A DNA stretch of 48,452 bases from JANSWY01 sp038525605 (lineage in GTDB: Bacteria; Bacteroidota; Bacteroidia; Cytophagales; Cyclobacteriaceae), in the NCBI GenBank assembly GCA_038525605.1, contig JBCBHL010000006.1, positions 1 to 48,452 of the forward strand. Direction: 5' to 3'. Shown piece by piece: positions 8,701 to 17,350 of this stretch (within the stretch, counting starts at the first letter, position 1; every line of letters starts with the position of its first letter). The notes beneath the pieces were generated by a model. It was not told the origin of the DNA. It ran no database searches and saw nothing but the letters and a program-made list of their open reading frames with translations. The position numbers and the translations under genes are program-made.

Positions 8701-9149
8701 TCGTTACTTGGGTCTAAATGTTGTTTGTCAGTTCTAAAAACCGTACCCCGAAACAAAGCAACTGTTTCTCCTGATGTTTCATTTTGAATGGTCACATCAA
8801 AAGTGGCTGTCTTATTTCCGAGAGTTAATTTCTTTGCTTCTGCCAGTAAAATGTCATTTTCGCGGGCAGGTTTGGAATAGGTCATGCTTGCATTTAATGA
8901 AACGCTTACTCTGCCATAAGAGTTGGAGGCAAATGCAAAAGCGCTATCTGCCAGCGAAAAAGTAACGCCTCCGTGTAAGATACCGAATCCGTTCAGCATC
9001 TCTTTTCTTACTGGCATTCTCAACAGGCAATAACCTTCCAGTATTTTGATCAGCTCCACATTCATCCATCTGCTAAAATGGTCTTCATCCATCATTTTGT
9101 TGAAAACCGCTTTCGGATCGATATGTGATTGGCTGTTTGTCAAATTCAA
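8697..9149 (-). CDS. paaI: PaaI, hotdog-fold acyl-CoA thioesterase
   Basis: A 150-residue hotdog thioesterase. The segment NGFGILHGGVTFSLADSAFA (residues 53-72) has the conserved Asn, His and catalytic Asp (D68) of PaaI, and VALFRGTVFRTD closes the domain. It hydrolyses ring-hydroxylated phenylacetyl-CoA by-products. The start used here is TTG at 9149, overlapping the paaH stop by 4 bp; alignment with the E. coli N-terminus (residues around VFNKMMDEDHF) supports keeping it, since the next Met would remove part of the first helix. Non-ATG start is therefore likely but not certain. Confidence 0.92.
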   Translation of the reverse strand: MNLTNSQSHIDPKAVFNKMMDEDHFSRWMNVELIKILEGYCLLRMPVRKEMLNGFGILHGGVTFSLADSAFAFASNSYGRVSVSLNASMTYSKPARENDILLAEAKKLTLGNKTATFDVTIQNETSGETVALFRGTVFRTDKQHLDPSNE

Positions 9150-10303
9150 TAAAAATTTTGGCCTTCAGCAGCCATTTTTCTCAATTGAGGGCTACATCTG
9201 TACCTTTCTTCGTGATACATATCAAAAAGAGCATCTATGGTATTGACACAATTTTGAATCCCTGTTTCATCTGCCCATCGTAAAAGTCCTTTGGGATAGT
9301 TGACACCTTTGGTCATTGCCGTATCAATATCGTCTCTTGTGGCGATACCAAGGTAAAGCGCATCAGCAGCTTCATTGATCAGCATACAAAGCACTCTGTT
9401 AAAAATTTCGTTTCCTGCCTCCTGATTTTTTACAGGTTCAGGTTTTACAGCTCCTTCCGAATAATCGTAATATCCTTTACCCGATTTACGTCCCAGTAAT
9501 CCTGCTTCTGAAAGCCTTTTTTGGGTGAATGAAGGTTTATATCTGCTATCGTAGAAAAACTCTTTAAATACAGTTTCAGTAACAGTATAGTTGATGTCAT
9601 TCCCGATGAAATCCATCAATTCGAAAGGTCCCATCCTGAATCCACCGATTTCTTTCATCACCCAGTCGATAGTGGCAATATCGGCGATTCCTTCTTCATA
9701 AACCCTCAACGATTCACCGTAAAAAGGTCTGGCCACTCTGTTGACAATAAACCCTGGAGTGTCTTTTGCTAAAACTGTCAGCTTGCCCCAGCTATCAATA
9801 ATGTTTCTTGCTTTTGCAGTCGTTTCTTTACTCGTTTGTATCGCAGGAATAATTTCTACCAGCTTCATCAGTGGAGCCGGATTGAAGAAGTGAATTCCAA
9901 TGAATCGTTCTGGCCTATTGCATGATGCTGCCAAAGAGGCGATAGACAGTGAGGAGGTGTTGGAAGCAATGATACACTCATCAGAAACCAAACTTTCCAG
10001 CTTTTGAAAAACAGATCGCTTAATTTCAGGATTTTCAATGATGGCTTCTATCACTAAATCACTCCCGGCAAGCTCACTCAGATCTGTTGCATGCTGAATG
10101 TTATTATTGATATCATCGCTTTTTGCCTGATCGATTTTACCTTTTTCAACTAACCGGGCCAAAATACTTTTCAATTTAGCAGCGCTGTCAGTTAATGCTT
10201 TTTCGTGTGTATCGAATACCACTACTTTACATCCGGCCGTTGCAGCCACCTGGGCAATTCCTCTGCCCATCGTTCCGGACCCTATGATTCCTACTTTCAT
10301 CAT
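9146..10303 (-). CDS. paaH: PaaH, 3-hydroxyadipyl-CoA dehydrogenase
   Basis: A 385-residue NAD-dependent 3-hydroxyacyl-CoA dehydrogenase. The Rossmann motif GIIGSGTMGRGIA is at residues 4-16, IEAIIEN and SNTSSLSI follow in the usual places, and the helical domain (TPGFIVNRVARPFYGE, about 190) is followed by a shorter second helical repeat. E. coli PaaH is about 475 residues, so this one has a reduced C-terminal part. It oxidises 3-hydroxyadipyl-CoA to 3-oxoadipyl-CoA for PaaJ. Two ATG codons stand in tandem (10303 and 10300) after a good ribosome binding site (AAAGGAGA); the site overlaps the end of paaG. Confidence 0.92.
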   Translation of the reverse strand: MMKVGIIGSGTMGRGIAQVAATAGCKVVVFDTHEKALTDSAAKLKSILARLVEKGKIDQAKSDDINNNIQHATDLSELAGSDLVIEAIIENPEIKRSVFQKLESLVSDECIIASNTSSLSIASLAASCNRPERFIGIHFFNPAPLMKLVEIIPAIQTSKETTAKARNIIDSWGKLTVLAKDTPGFIVNRVARPFYGESLRVYEEGIADIATIDWVMKEIGGFRMGPFELMDFIGNDINYTVTETVFKEFFYDSRYKPSFTQKRLSEAGLLGRKSGKGYYDYSEGAVKPEPVKNQEAGNEIFNRVLCMLINEAADALYLGIATRDDIDTAMTKGVNYPKGLLRWADETGIQNCVNTIDALFDMYHEERYRCSPQLRKMAAEGQNFY

Positions 10304-11079
10304 TCTCCTTTAAAAACAGGTTTTCTTTTATTGACAAAAGCGTCAACTCCTTCTTTGTAATCAGCCGTGTTGCTTGCTGCTATCTGCAAATCATTTTCAA
10401 CATCGAGTTGTTGATATAGATCGTTTGAGAGTGACTGATTAAAGGCTCTTTTAGTCATTCCAAGTCCTTTTGTTGGCGCTTTTGAAAGTTTGACTGCAAC
10501 TTTTTGGACTGCTTCATCAAATTCTTCCGCAGGATAATACTGGTAGATCATTCCCATTCTTTCGGCCTCTTTTGCTGATACCTTATCACCTAGCATTGCC
10601 AGCGCTGACGCTTTTTGAAAACCTACCAGTCGGGGAAGGAAAAAGGTTCCGGCACTATCCGGGATCAGGCCGATAGCGCTGAAAGCCTGTATAAAACTTG
10701 CGCTTTCAACAGCCATTACTATGTCACAGGCAATGGCAATATTAGCGCCCGCGCCAGCAGCAACACCATTTACTTTAGCGATAACAGGTTTTTCTATCTC
10801 TCGGATTTTTTTGATAACAGGTGCATAGTGCTCCTCCAGAATTTTATCAAAACCCGGGTTTTTATCAGGATCGGTTACTTCCACTAAATCCTGTCCTGCA
10901 CAAAAAGCTTTTCCTTCACCAGTGATGATTACTACTCTCACATCAGGATTGTGTTCACAATCGCTAAGCGCTGAAATAAAAGATAGCGCTAATTGTCTGG
11001 TAACGCTATTAAAGGTTTTTGGCCTGTTAAGTTTGATAGTCGCAATTCCTGCTTCTATTCTAAAAATGATAGGTTCCAT
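10300..11079 (-). CDS. paaG: PaaG, ring 1,2-epoxyphenylacetyl-CoA isomerase
   Basis: A 259-residue crotonase clearly of the PaaG type: GKAFCAGQDL (57-66), NGVAAGAGANIAIACD (104-119) and FSAIGLIPDSAGTFFLPR, with the catalytic Asp at 141. The equivalent Asp in E. coli PaaG drives isomerisation of the epoxide to oxepin-CoA. The ending DYKEGVDAFVNKRKPVFKG also matches the family. It starts 9 bp after the paaD stop and its last codons contain the ribosome binding site for paaH. Confidence 0.95.
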   Translation of the reverse strand: MEPIIFRIEAGIATIKLNRPKTFNSVTRQLALSFISALSDCEHNPDVRVVIITGEGKAFCAGQDLVEVTDPDKNPGFDKILEEHYAPVIKKIREIEKPVIAKVNGVAAGAGANIAIACDIVMAVESASFIQAFSAIGLIPDSAGTFFLPRLVGFQKASALAMLGDKVSAKEAERMGMIYQYYPAEEFDEAVQKVAVKLSKAPTKGLGMTKRAFNQSLSNDLYQQLDVENDLQIAASNTADYKEGVDAFVNKRKPVFKGE

Positions 11080-11088
11080 CCTTGGAAT

Positions 11089-11574
11089 TTATAAGCATTT
11101 AAAATAATCAAAAGGTTCCAGACAGTCTTCGCATTTAAAAAGTGCTTTGCAAGCTGTGGAACCAAACTGGCTCACCATTACAGTATTAGTAGAGCCACAA
11201 TTAGTGCATTTTACAATTCTTTCATTATCCAGAAGTGCCCGCTTATCAGCCGTATGGCTAAGGGGAGGAGCAATTCCATATTTTTCCAATTTTTCTCTCC
11301 CGTTTGCCGTGATCCAGTCAGTTGTCCAGGCGGGTGACAAAACGCTGATAACTTTAGCGTCAATGTCGTGATTCTTCAGTTTCTTTTTGATATCACTGGA
11401 AATTTCGTCCATCGCAGGGCAACCTGAATAGGTGGGTGTAATTGTGATGATTACGTGATCCTCCGCTAGTTCGATTTTTCTAACAATTCCCATGTCCATA
11501 ATAGAAAGCACAGGTATCTCCGGATCACTTACCAGCCAGAGAATTTCTTCTACAGTTTCCTTAGTTATCGTCAT
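11089..11574 (-). CDS. paaD: PaaD, phenylacetyl-CoA epoxidase accessory subunit (MIP18/DUF59 family)
   Basis: A 161-residue protein (ATG at 11574; the frame opens with a TTG two codons earlier). The N-terminal MIP18-like domain shows DPEIPVLSIMDMGIV and TPTYSGCPAMDEI, and the C-terminal part has the metal-binding Cys set CTNC (about 123-126), C142, CEDC (148-151) and a final Cys, typical of PaaD. The protein is thought to help insert or maintain the metal or Fe-S centres of the epoxidase. A gap of 166 bp separates it from paaC, unusually large for this otherwise tightly packed operon. Confidence 0.92.
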   Translation of the reverse strand: MTITKETVEEILWLVSDPEIPVLSIMDMGIVRKIELAEDHVIITITPTYSGCPAMDEISSDIKKKLKNHDIDAKVISVLSPAWTTDWITANGREKLEKYGIAPPLSHTADKRALLDNERIVKCTNCGSTNTVMVSQFGSTACKALFKCEDCLEPFDYFKCL

Positions 11575-11650
11575 AATCAATCGTTATTTGATACTGGTTA
11601 TCACCATTAGGTATATTATGAGTATTAGTTGCTCTAAATATTGATTTTTC

Positions 11651-11722
11651 TTAATGATTTAATTCATGCATTTTAAGAAAAGCGACCATTGCTGCATCGA
11701 ATTCATCATCGTAAAATCCGAT
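11651..11722 (-). pseudogene. Possible short coding remnant between paaC and paaD
   Basis: The minus strand here reads IGFYDDEF, then DAAMVAFLKMHELNH before a TAA stop, a composition that looks like protein rather than random AT-rich DNA. An in-frame TGA lies directly upstream and the only ATG would give 12 residues. It may be the tail of a lost gene or a chance frame. Nothing else is visible in the 166 bp gap. Confidence 0.25.
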
Positions 11723-11740
11723 TCAACAATGTCTACGAAA

Positions 11741-12499
11741 CTACCACGCCATATCTGGATATGCCCTTTGCATATATTGAAGATCTGCAAGGATGTAACC
11801 AAAATGCTCTGAATGAATCCCTGACTTACCTCCTGAATGCGACCAGTCAATTTCAGGAATGCTTAAGGTTGCCTCTGCTAATGTTTCTTTCACATTTTGC
11901 CAGTAAGTTTCCTTTAACTGTTCCGGATCAAAACCATAACCAGCCTTTGCAGCTTCTTTTTCTAAGTCAACAGAAGTGGTTAGCTCTCCGGCATATGCCA
12001 GTAGATAATCAATTGCTTTTTGTATTTTATCATGGCTTTCCTGTGTGCCATCTCCAAGTCTTTTGACCCATTCAGATGAAAATCGCAAATGATATCTTAC
12101 CTCTTTGATAGACTTTCTGGCAATAGCTGCAATATTTTCGTCATTGCTGTCAACAAGCTTTTCAAGAAGCAAAAGGTGATAGCTATCGAAAAGAAACTGT
12201 CTGCCAATGACATAAGCAAAGTCTTCATTTGGTTGTTCCACTAATAGTGAACTCCTGTATTCATTGGAATACCTTAAAAAAGCAATTGAGTCCTCAGTAG
12301 CGTCTTCCCCTTTGATAGAGGCAGCATATTGAAAATAGGTTCTGGTTTGTCCGTATAAATCCAGTGAAATGTTAGTCAATGCGATATCAGTTTCCAAACT
12401 TGGTCCATGACCGCACAACTCTGAAAGTCTGTGACCCAGAATCATCACATGATCTCCTAAAAGCAGCAGGTATTGATATAAATTCTCTTTTTCAGTCAT
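11741..12499 (-). CDS. paaC: PaaC, structural subunit of phenylacetyl-CoA epoxidase
   Basis: A 252-residue ferritin-fold helical protein matching PaaC in length and motifs: LLGDHVMILGHRLSELCGHGP near the start, DIALTNISLDLYGQTR (about 38-53), KEVRYHLRFSSEWVKRLGDG (about 130-150) and HFGYILADLQYMQRAYP at the end. PaaC pairs with the catalytic PaaA in the epoxidase core. It follows paaB by 1 bp. Confidence 0.95.
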   Translation of the reverse strand: MTEKENLYQYLLLLGDHVMILGHRLSELCGHGPSLETDIALTNISLDLYGQTRTYFQYAASIKGEDATEDSIAFLRYSNEYRSSLLVEQPNEDFAYVIGRQFLFDSYHLLLLEKLVDSNDENIAAIARKSIKEVRYHLRFSSEWVKRLGDGTQESHDKIQKAIDYLLAYAGELTTSVDLEKEAAKAGYGFDPEQLKETYWQNVKETLAEATLSIPEIDWSHSGGKSGIHSEHFGYILADLQYMQRAYPDMAW

Positions 12500-12500
12500 A

Positions 12501-12788
12501 TCACATGTGTTTTATGTCATCCGGTAAGTTGTAAAAAGTCGGGTGTCTGTAAACTTTATCCTGAGCAGGTTCAAAGATTTCCCCATTTTCCGAAGGATTT
12601 GAAGCGATGATGTGCCTGGATTCTACAACCCAGATACTGACGCCTTCATTTCTTCTCGTGTAAACATCTCGCGCATTTTCCATTGCCATTTCTGCATCAG
12701 TGGCATGAAGACTGCCCACATGGCGATGATCCAAACCGTTTTTACTTCTGATGAATACTTCCCAAATAGGCCAATTGCTGTTCGACAT
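12501..12788 (-). CDS. paaB: PaaB, small subunit of phenylacetyl-CoA epoxidase
   Basis: A 95-residue protein with the PaaB signature: WPIWEVFIRSKNGLDHRHVG (residues 6-25), LHATDAEMAMENARDVYTRR and IWVVESRHI. PaaB bridges PaaAC heterodimers in the epoxidase. Its ATG overlaps the paaA stop by one base (TAATG). Confidence 0.95.
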   Translation of the reverse strand: MSNSNWPIWEVFIRSKNGLDHRHVGSLHATDAEMAMENARDVYTRRNEGVSIWVVESRHIIASNPSENGEIFEPAQDKVYRHPTFYNLPDDIKHM

Positions 12789-13741
12789 TATACTGCTGTT
12801 TTAAGATTTCTCTGACTTTTCTTTTCTGCGTGTACCATTGCAGCTTCTCTTACCCACTGACCTTCGTCCCAGGCTTTATTTCTGGCGTTCAATCTCTCTT
12901 TATTACAAGGACCTTTGCCTTTTACAACATCCCAAAACTCATCCCAGTTGATCTCACCAAAATCGTAATGACCTCTTTCTTCGTTCCATTTCAGGTCTTT
13001 ATCCGGGATTGTTAATCCAAGGAACTCCGCTTGCGGTACAGTTTGATCAATAAACTGCTGACGAAGCTCGTCATTACTTTTTCTTTTAATTTTCCATTTC
13101 ATAGATTGCTCTGTGTGCGTGGACTCTTCGTCCTTAGGGCCAAACATCATCAGTGATGGCCACCACCACCTGTTGAGCGCATCCTGCGCCATTGCTTTTT
13201 GCTGAGGCGTTCCATTGGCCAAAGTCATTGTAATTTCATAACCTTGTCGCTGATGGAAACTTTCTTCTTTACAGATTCTTACCATTGCCCGGGCATAAGG
13301 GCCGTATGAAGTTCTGGTAAGCATGACCTGATTGATGATTGCAGCTCCATCAACCAACCAACCTACAGCTCCTATGTCGGCCCATGTGAGGGTTGGATAG
13401 TTGAAAATACTGGAGTACTTTGCTTTGCCGCTATTCAGTTGTTCGAATAGTTCATCTCTGCTAATACCCAACGTTTCTGCCGCACTGTATAAATATAAAC
13501 CGTGCCCTGCTTCATCCTGAACTTTGGCGAGCAGTGCTACTTTTCTTCTCAAACTTGGCGCTCTGCTTATCCAGTTGCCTTCCGGAAGCATTCCGACCAC
13601 TTCTGAGTGGGCATGTTGAGAAATCTGCCTGATATGTGTTTTTCTGTACTTCTCAGGCATCCAGTCTTTTGCTTCAATGTTTTCTCCGGCATCTATTCTT
13701 GCCTGAAAGTCTTTTTCTAATTGATCAATGCTTACTTCCAT
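12788..13741 (-). CDS. paaA: PaaA, catalytic di-iron subunit of phenylacetyl-CoA epoxidase
   Basis: A 317-residue oxygenase subunit. The ferritin-type di-iron ligands are visible as Glu47 (HSEVVG), Glu77 with His80 (DEAGHG) and Glu160 with His163 (EESFHQRQGYE). QISQHAHSEVVGMLPEGNW is the diagnostic N-terminal block, and RWWWPSLMMFGP follows at about 191-202. PaaA epoxidises the aromatic ring of phenylacetyl-CoA using O2 and electrons from PaaE. It is 14 bp downstream of paaE. Confidence 0.97.
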   Translation of the reverse strand: MEVSIDQLEKDFQARIDAGENIEAKDWMPEKYRKTHIRQISQHAHSEVVGMLPEGNWISRAPSLRRKVALLAKVQDEAGHGLYLYSAAETLGISRDELFEQLNSGKAKYSSIFNYPTLTWADIGAVGWLVDGAAIINQVMLTRTSYGPYARAMVRICKEESFHQRQGYEITMTLANGTPQQKAMAQDALNRWWWPSLMMFGPKDEESTHTEQSMKWKIKRKSNDELRQQFIDQTVPQAEFLGLTIPDKDLKWNEERGHYDFGEINWDEFWDVVKGKGPCNKERLNARNKAWDEGQWVREAAMVHAEKKSQRNLKTAV

Positions 13742-13755
13742 AATTTTTTTTGAAT

Positions 13756-14829
13756 TTAAAAGTCGAAATCAACTATTACTTTTTCTGATTGTGGCATTGC
13801 CTGACATGTTAGCACGAAACCATCCTCTACTTCTTCCGGTTCCAATGCGTAATTAACCAACATGTCTACTTCTCCTTCTACTATCTTCGCCTTGCATGTA
13901 CAGCAAACTCCGCCTTTGCAGGCAAATGGAAGGTCAGCAGCATTTGCAATTGCCGCGTCTAAAATGTTATCACCACCGAATGGTAGTTTGAAATTAAATG
14001 TTTTGCCGCCCTCTCTGATCGTTACATCACAAACCTTTCCGGTTTTCTGAGCAGCTTCTTTTCTCTTTTGAGCCTCTTCACTGATCCCGGAAGAGAATAA
14101 TTCGAAATGAATATTTTTTTCACTAATTCCTCTGTCTTTCAAATAATCCCTCACCAGAAAGATCATTTGCTCTGGCCCACAGAGGAATGTATTGTCTAGC
14201 CTTTCTAAATTAACCAATTTTTCGAATATCTGATCGAGTTTTTCAGTATTTATTCTGCCGTTGAATAAAGGCATTTCACGCGATTGCTTTGTGAGGAAAT
14301 GATAAATTCTGAACCGCTCAAGGTATGTGTTTTTCAACCCTTCCAACTCGTCTTTAAGAATGACTGTATTAGCGTTTTGATTGATGTAAAACAGCGTAAA
14401 TGTACAATCAGGTTCTTTGGCAAGGTGAGTTTTGATAATCGAGAAAATCGGAGTTATTCCGCTTCCGGCCGCAAAAGCAATGTAGTTTTTGCTGGCTTCA
14501 GGCTCTATTTCTTTATAAAATGTTCCATTAGGAGGCATTACCTCTACGATATCACCAATCTGCAATTTTGTAGTGGCATAAGTTGAAAACTTACCATCTT
14601 CGATTCTTTTAATACCGACCTTCAATTCATCGTCCAATGGAGACGAACAGATCGAATAAGACCTGCGGATATCTTCACCGTTGATATTTGCCCTTAATGT
14701 CAGATACTGCCCCTGAATGTATTGAAACAAGGATTTGATTTCCTCCGTCAACTCAAAAGAGATCACAGAACACTCAGTTGTAGTCTGATGTATATCTTCG
14801 ATTTTTAAGGGGTAGAACTGATTATCCAT
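13756..14829 (-). CDS. paaE: PaaE, NADPH-dependent reductase of phenylacetyl-CoA epoxidase
   Basis: A 357-residue reductase with an N-terminal FAD domain (GQYLTLRANINGEDIRRSYS, about 40-60), an NAD(P)-binding domain (AAGSGITPIFSII, about 118-131) and a C-terminal plant-type 2Fe-2S ferredoxin domain with Cys at about 304, 309, 312 and 342. It delivers electrons to PaaA. In E. coli paaE comes last in the paaABCDE block; here it is first in the operon, directly after the operator region, so it is the promoter-proximal gene. Confidence 0.95.
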   Translation of the reverse strand: MDNQFYPLKIEDIHQTTTECSVISFELTEEIKSLFQYIQGQYLTLRANINGEDIRRSYSICSSPLDDELKVGIKRIEDGKFSTYATTKLQIGDIVEVMPPNGTFYKEIEPEASKNYIAFAAGSGITPIFSIIKTHLAKEPDCTFTLFYINQNANTVILKDELEGLKNTYLERFRIYHFLTKQSREMPLFNGRINTEKLDQIFEKLVNLERLDNTFLCGPEQMIFLVRDYLKDRGISEKNIHFELFSSGISEEAQKRKEAAQKTGKVCDVTIREGGKTFNFKLPFGGDNILDAAIANAADLPFACKGGVCCTCKAKIVEGEVDMLVNYALEPEEVEDGFVLTCQAMPQSEKVIVDFDF

Positions 14830-14855
14830 AAAATAGCTAATATATGTTCGGATAA

Positions 14856-14873
14856 AACTAACAATTGTTAGTT
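14856..14873. promoter_or_regulatory. Putative TetR (PaaR) operator 1
   Basis: AACTAACAATTGTTAGTT is a perfect 18 bp palindrome. It contains ACTAAC-N4-GTTAGT, shared with the second site at 14972-14987, and lies 27 bp upstream of the paaE start, where a bound repressor would block transcription of the operon. Confidence 0.7.
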
Positions 14874-14971
14874 AGAAAAACAAAGACGTTTGTATTTTTC
14901 CTTTTGCTCTTTATTCGAGCGGTTACTTTACATGAAAATAACCAGGGATGAAACGTGTTTGGATCTAATGA

Positions 14972-14987
14972 ACTAACAAACGTTAGT
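14972..14987. promoter_or_regulatory. Putative TetR (PaaR) operator 2
   Basis: ACTAACAAACGTTAGT has the same arms and spacing as operator 1 (ACTAAC-N4-GTTAGT). The two centres are 115 bp apart, about 11 helical turns. It lies between the regulator gene and paaE. Confidence 0.7.
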
Positions 14988-15060
14988 ATCAATTGTTTGC
15001 GGAAATCGACAATAATAATAGCATGTTCAGACCCTTAGAGTAGTATGCTTTTAAAGGTGA

Positions 15061-15630
15061 TTACTTCTTTTTGAGCCCGTCCAGCAGACAGTGGATAAAT
15101 TCTTTTTCAAGCTCTACCGGATTCATGTTTTTGTTGCGACTGTACCATGAATACAACCATCTAAGGGTAGAAAGTATCGAGAATAGTGCGATTTCTGTAT
15201 TTACTGGGGAGAAGTAACCCTGTTCAATACAGTTTTTAATAATGTTCTCGAATTTTTTTTCGTAAGTGTCTCTCAATTCCAGAAACTGATCATAGGCCTG
15301 TCCCTCCAGGTGGACCCACTCATTTGTGATCAATGAAATAGAGTCTGTATATTCTACGGCAAACTTCACATGCATGCTGATCAGTTTCTCCAGCTTAATA
15401 ATAGGAGTATAGGAAGAATCATTGATTTCTTCCATGCCTTTCGTGAAAAGGTGAGCCATGTTTAACAGAAGCTCTCGGAATAATTCCTGCTTTGATTTGA
15501 TATGATTGTATAGGCTTGCAGCTTCCATACCTACCTCCTGCGCGATATCACGCATCGAAGTTGCTTTATAGCCTTTTTTTCTGAAAAGTAATGCAGCGCA
15601 TTCTTTGATATGTTCCCTTTTAGATTTCAC
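15061..15630 (-). CDS. TetR family regulator, probable repressor of the paa operon
   Basis: A 189-residue TetR-type protein. The N-terminal helix-turn-helix runs through GYKATSMRDIAQEVGMEAASLYNHIKSK in overlapping pieces (residues 20-47), followed by an all-helical ligand domain. The start codon is GTG, forced because TAG and TGA lie in frame just upstream. Its position directly upstream of the paa operon, on the same strand, and the paired palindromes in between make it the likely PaaR-type sensor of phenylacetyl-CoA. No palindrome of the same type is seen upstream of the regulator itself, so autoregulation is not evident. Confidence 0.85.
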   Translation of the reverse strand: MKSKREHIKECAALLFRKKGYKATSMRDIAQEVGMEAASLYNHIKSKQELFRELLLNMAHLFTKGMEEINDSSYTPIIKLEKLISMHVKFAVEYTDSISLITNEWVHLEGQAYDQFLELRDTYEKKFENIIKNCIEQGYFSPVNTEIALFSILSTLRWLYSWYSRNKNMNPVELEKEFIHCLLDGLKKK

Positions 15631-15647
15631 AGTTTTCTATCAAAGCT

Positions 15648-15655
15648 CAAACATA
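15648..15655 (-). promoter_or_regulatory. Possible -7 element of the TetR regulator gene
   Basis: On the minus strand this reads TATGTTTG, matching the Bacteroidota TAnnTTTG consensus, 17 bp before the GTG start. A matching -33 TTTG is not clear. Confidence 0.3.
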
Positions 15656-15688
15656 GTCAAGATATTTAAAATCGAATCATTTCAGCTT

Positions 15689-17176
15689 TTAAAAGTTACC
15701 ATTGGGCTCATTCCAAAACAGTTCGTAGACATTATTACCGTCTACAATAGTGGTTTGCGTAGCTTTTTCAGGCTTTCTGATCTGAAGCCTTCCATTCTCG
15801 TGAATGGTGATTTTTTTTTCTAAAACCTTCCAGCCATCATACTTGTGGTAAATAACAAGCGATTTGCCTTTCGGTTTGAATTTATACTTAACGAGTTTTT
15901 TAGGTGGCTTACCCAGTAACCTGTTAATGGAAATTCTGGCAGGTTTGATCTGAATTGTTTTTACGTCAGACCGAATCGCTTGATCATTTTTCAACCACTT
16001 GATTATTTTTTCGCCATTTGGATTGCCATAGCCCACATAATTATTGCCATAGGGGTACAAATCGCACGATTGCAACAATATCTCTCTGATCTGTTTATTC
16101 GTTAATGTTTTATTGTATTCCATCATGCAAGCTATCAGTCCGGTGATGATCGGAGCTGCAAATGAAGTACCTGTACTGGAATAGCAGGTGAGTTCGGGTT
16201 TTAAATAATTTAAATAGAGCGGGCCTATTGAGCTATAGCTCATTTTGTCCAGTAATTTATTTTTTGAGGCGCCAACAGCGATTACATCTTTTGCATCTGC
16301 CGGTGTATTAATGACTTTCCACGGAAGATTACCTTCATTGCCGGCTGCACCAACGATTACCATTCCTTTGTGTTCAATGGCATATTGCGTCGCTTTTGCA
16401 ATTCCTGATGAACCGTCCATTTGGTTTGGTGTATAATTTTCTGATTCCTTATCGTAACCATTCGTATAGCCTAACGAGGTGTTGACCAATCGGACACCTT
16501 TTTCATGCATCCATTCAAGAGCTTGTACGAAATATTCCTCTTCTATTCTTTTTTCTCCTGCACCATGATCAGTTCTTGCCAGGTAATAGGTAGCTCCGGT
16601 TGCCATTCCGTAACGAATCTTCTTTTTAATGCTGTGGCCACCCAGCATCTCCCATACTTCCGTGCCATGCTGGTCGTCGAGATTGGAGTTTCCTCCGTAT
16701 GCCTTCAATTTTGGCGTAATAAAATCTTTGTAAGCGGCAATTTGCTTATTGCTGAAGAAATGAGACAAATTATGATTGTCAGGTGCCCCGAGAAAACCAC
16801 CGTCAATGATGCCAATTTTAACTCCTTTACCCGTTAGATTATTATCGATAAAATGATTTGCACCGATTTGCTCCAATGCATAACTCAGTTTTTCATCAGA
16901 ATCTTCAGCAAAGTCGTTGGGAATCAAGTTTCCCTGTTTTCGAATTTTTAGCTGATCATGACTTAAGAGCAATTCCCTCTGCGAGTTATTAATGGAGACG
17001 GAAGAGGCGTTGAGCCATTCTGAATAGTAGGTTTCTGTTATTCCCCAAACTTCCATGCTGTCTCTACAGCTGGTGGCAGTCACAGTATCCTGATAGTAAA
17101 CCCAGTGTTTTTCAGTCTGTCTGCCAAAAACTGAAGTGGATATAAAAATAAGGAACGTGTATATGGTTATCTTCAC
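15689..17176 (-). CDS. Secreted subtilisin-like serine protease (S8)
   Basis: A 495-residue protein with an N-terminal signal peptide (TIYTFLIFISTSVFG), a short propeptide-like region and a peptidase S8 domain. The catalytic triad is complete: Asp125 (IGIIDGGFLG), His170 (DDQHGTEVWEML) and Ser338 (TGTSFAAPI), with oxyanion Asn280 (GAAGNEG). About 110 residues follow the catalytic domain, basic and beta-rich, but without the type IX sorting motifs seen elsewhere in the window. The start is GTG at 17176. It converges on nothing nearby; the TetR gene lies downstream on the same strand, 58 bp away. Confidence 0.92.
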   Translation of the reverse strand: MKITIYTFLIFISTSVFGRQTEKHWVYYQDTVTATSCRDSMEVWGITETYYSEWLNASSVSINNSQRELLLSHDQLKIRKQGNLIPNDFAEDSDEKLSYALEQIGANHFIDNNLTGKGVKIGIIDGGFLGAPDNHNLSHFFSNKQIAAYKDFITPKLKAYGGNSNLDDQHGTEVWEMLGGHSIKKKIRYGMATGATYYLARTDHGAGEKRIEEEYFVQALEWMHEKGVRLVNTSLGYTNGYDKESENYTPNQMDGSSGIAKATQYAIEHKGMVIVGAAGNEGNLPWKVINTPADAKDVIAVGASKNKLLDKMSYSSIGPLYLNYLKPELTCYSSTGTSFAAPIITGLIACMMEYNKTLTNKQIREILLQSCDLYPYGNNYVGYGNPNGEKIIKWLKNDQAIRSDVKTIQIKPARISINRLLGKPPKKLVKYKFKPKGKSLVIYHKYDGWKVLEKKITIHENGRLQIRKPEKATQTTIVDGNNVYELFWNEPNGNF

Positions 17177-17350
17177 CTGTTAAAAATAGGGAAAATCAGA
17201 TACAGTCACTATTGGTTATCAATTTTTGATGATCCTCATCAGGATAATCAGACACTTTGTTCAAAAAAGATTTGAATTCTTAAAGATGATTGTCTATCAA
17301 GAGAAATGGTTTACGGATTGGAAAAACCTACTCGTTGTGTATGCCAATAT

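Noticed and set aside
14856..14987. Paired palindromes as attachment sites of a mobile element
   Set aside because: No integrase is present, the sequence between them is a normal intergenic region, and the symmetry and position fit a TetR operator.
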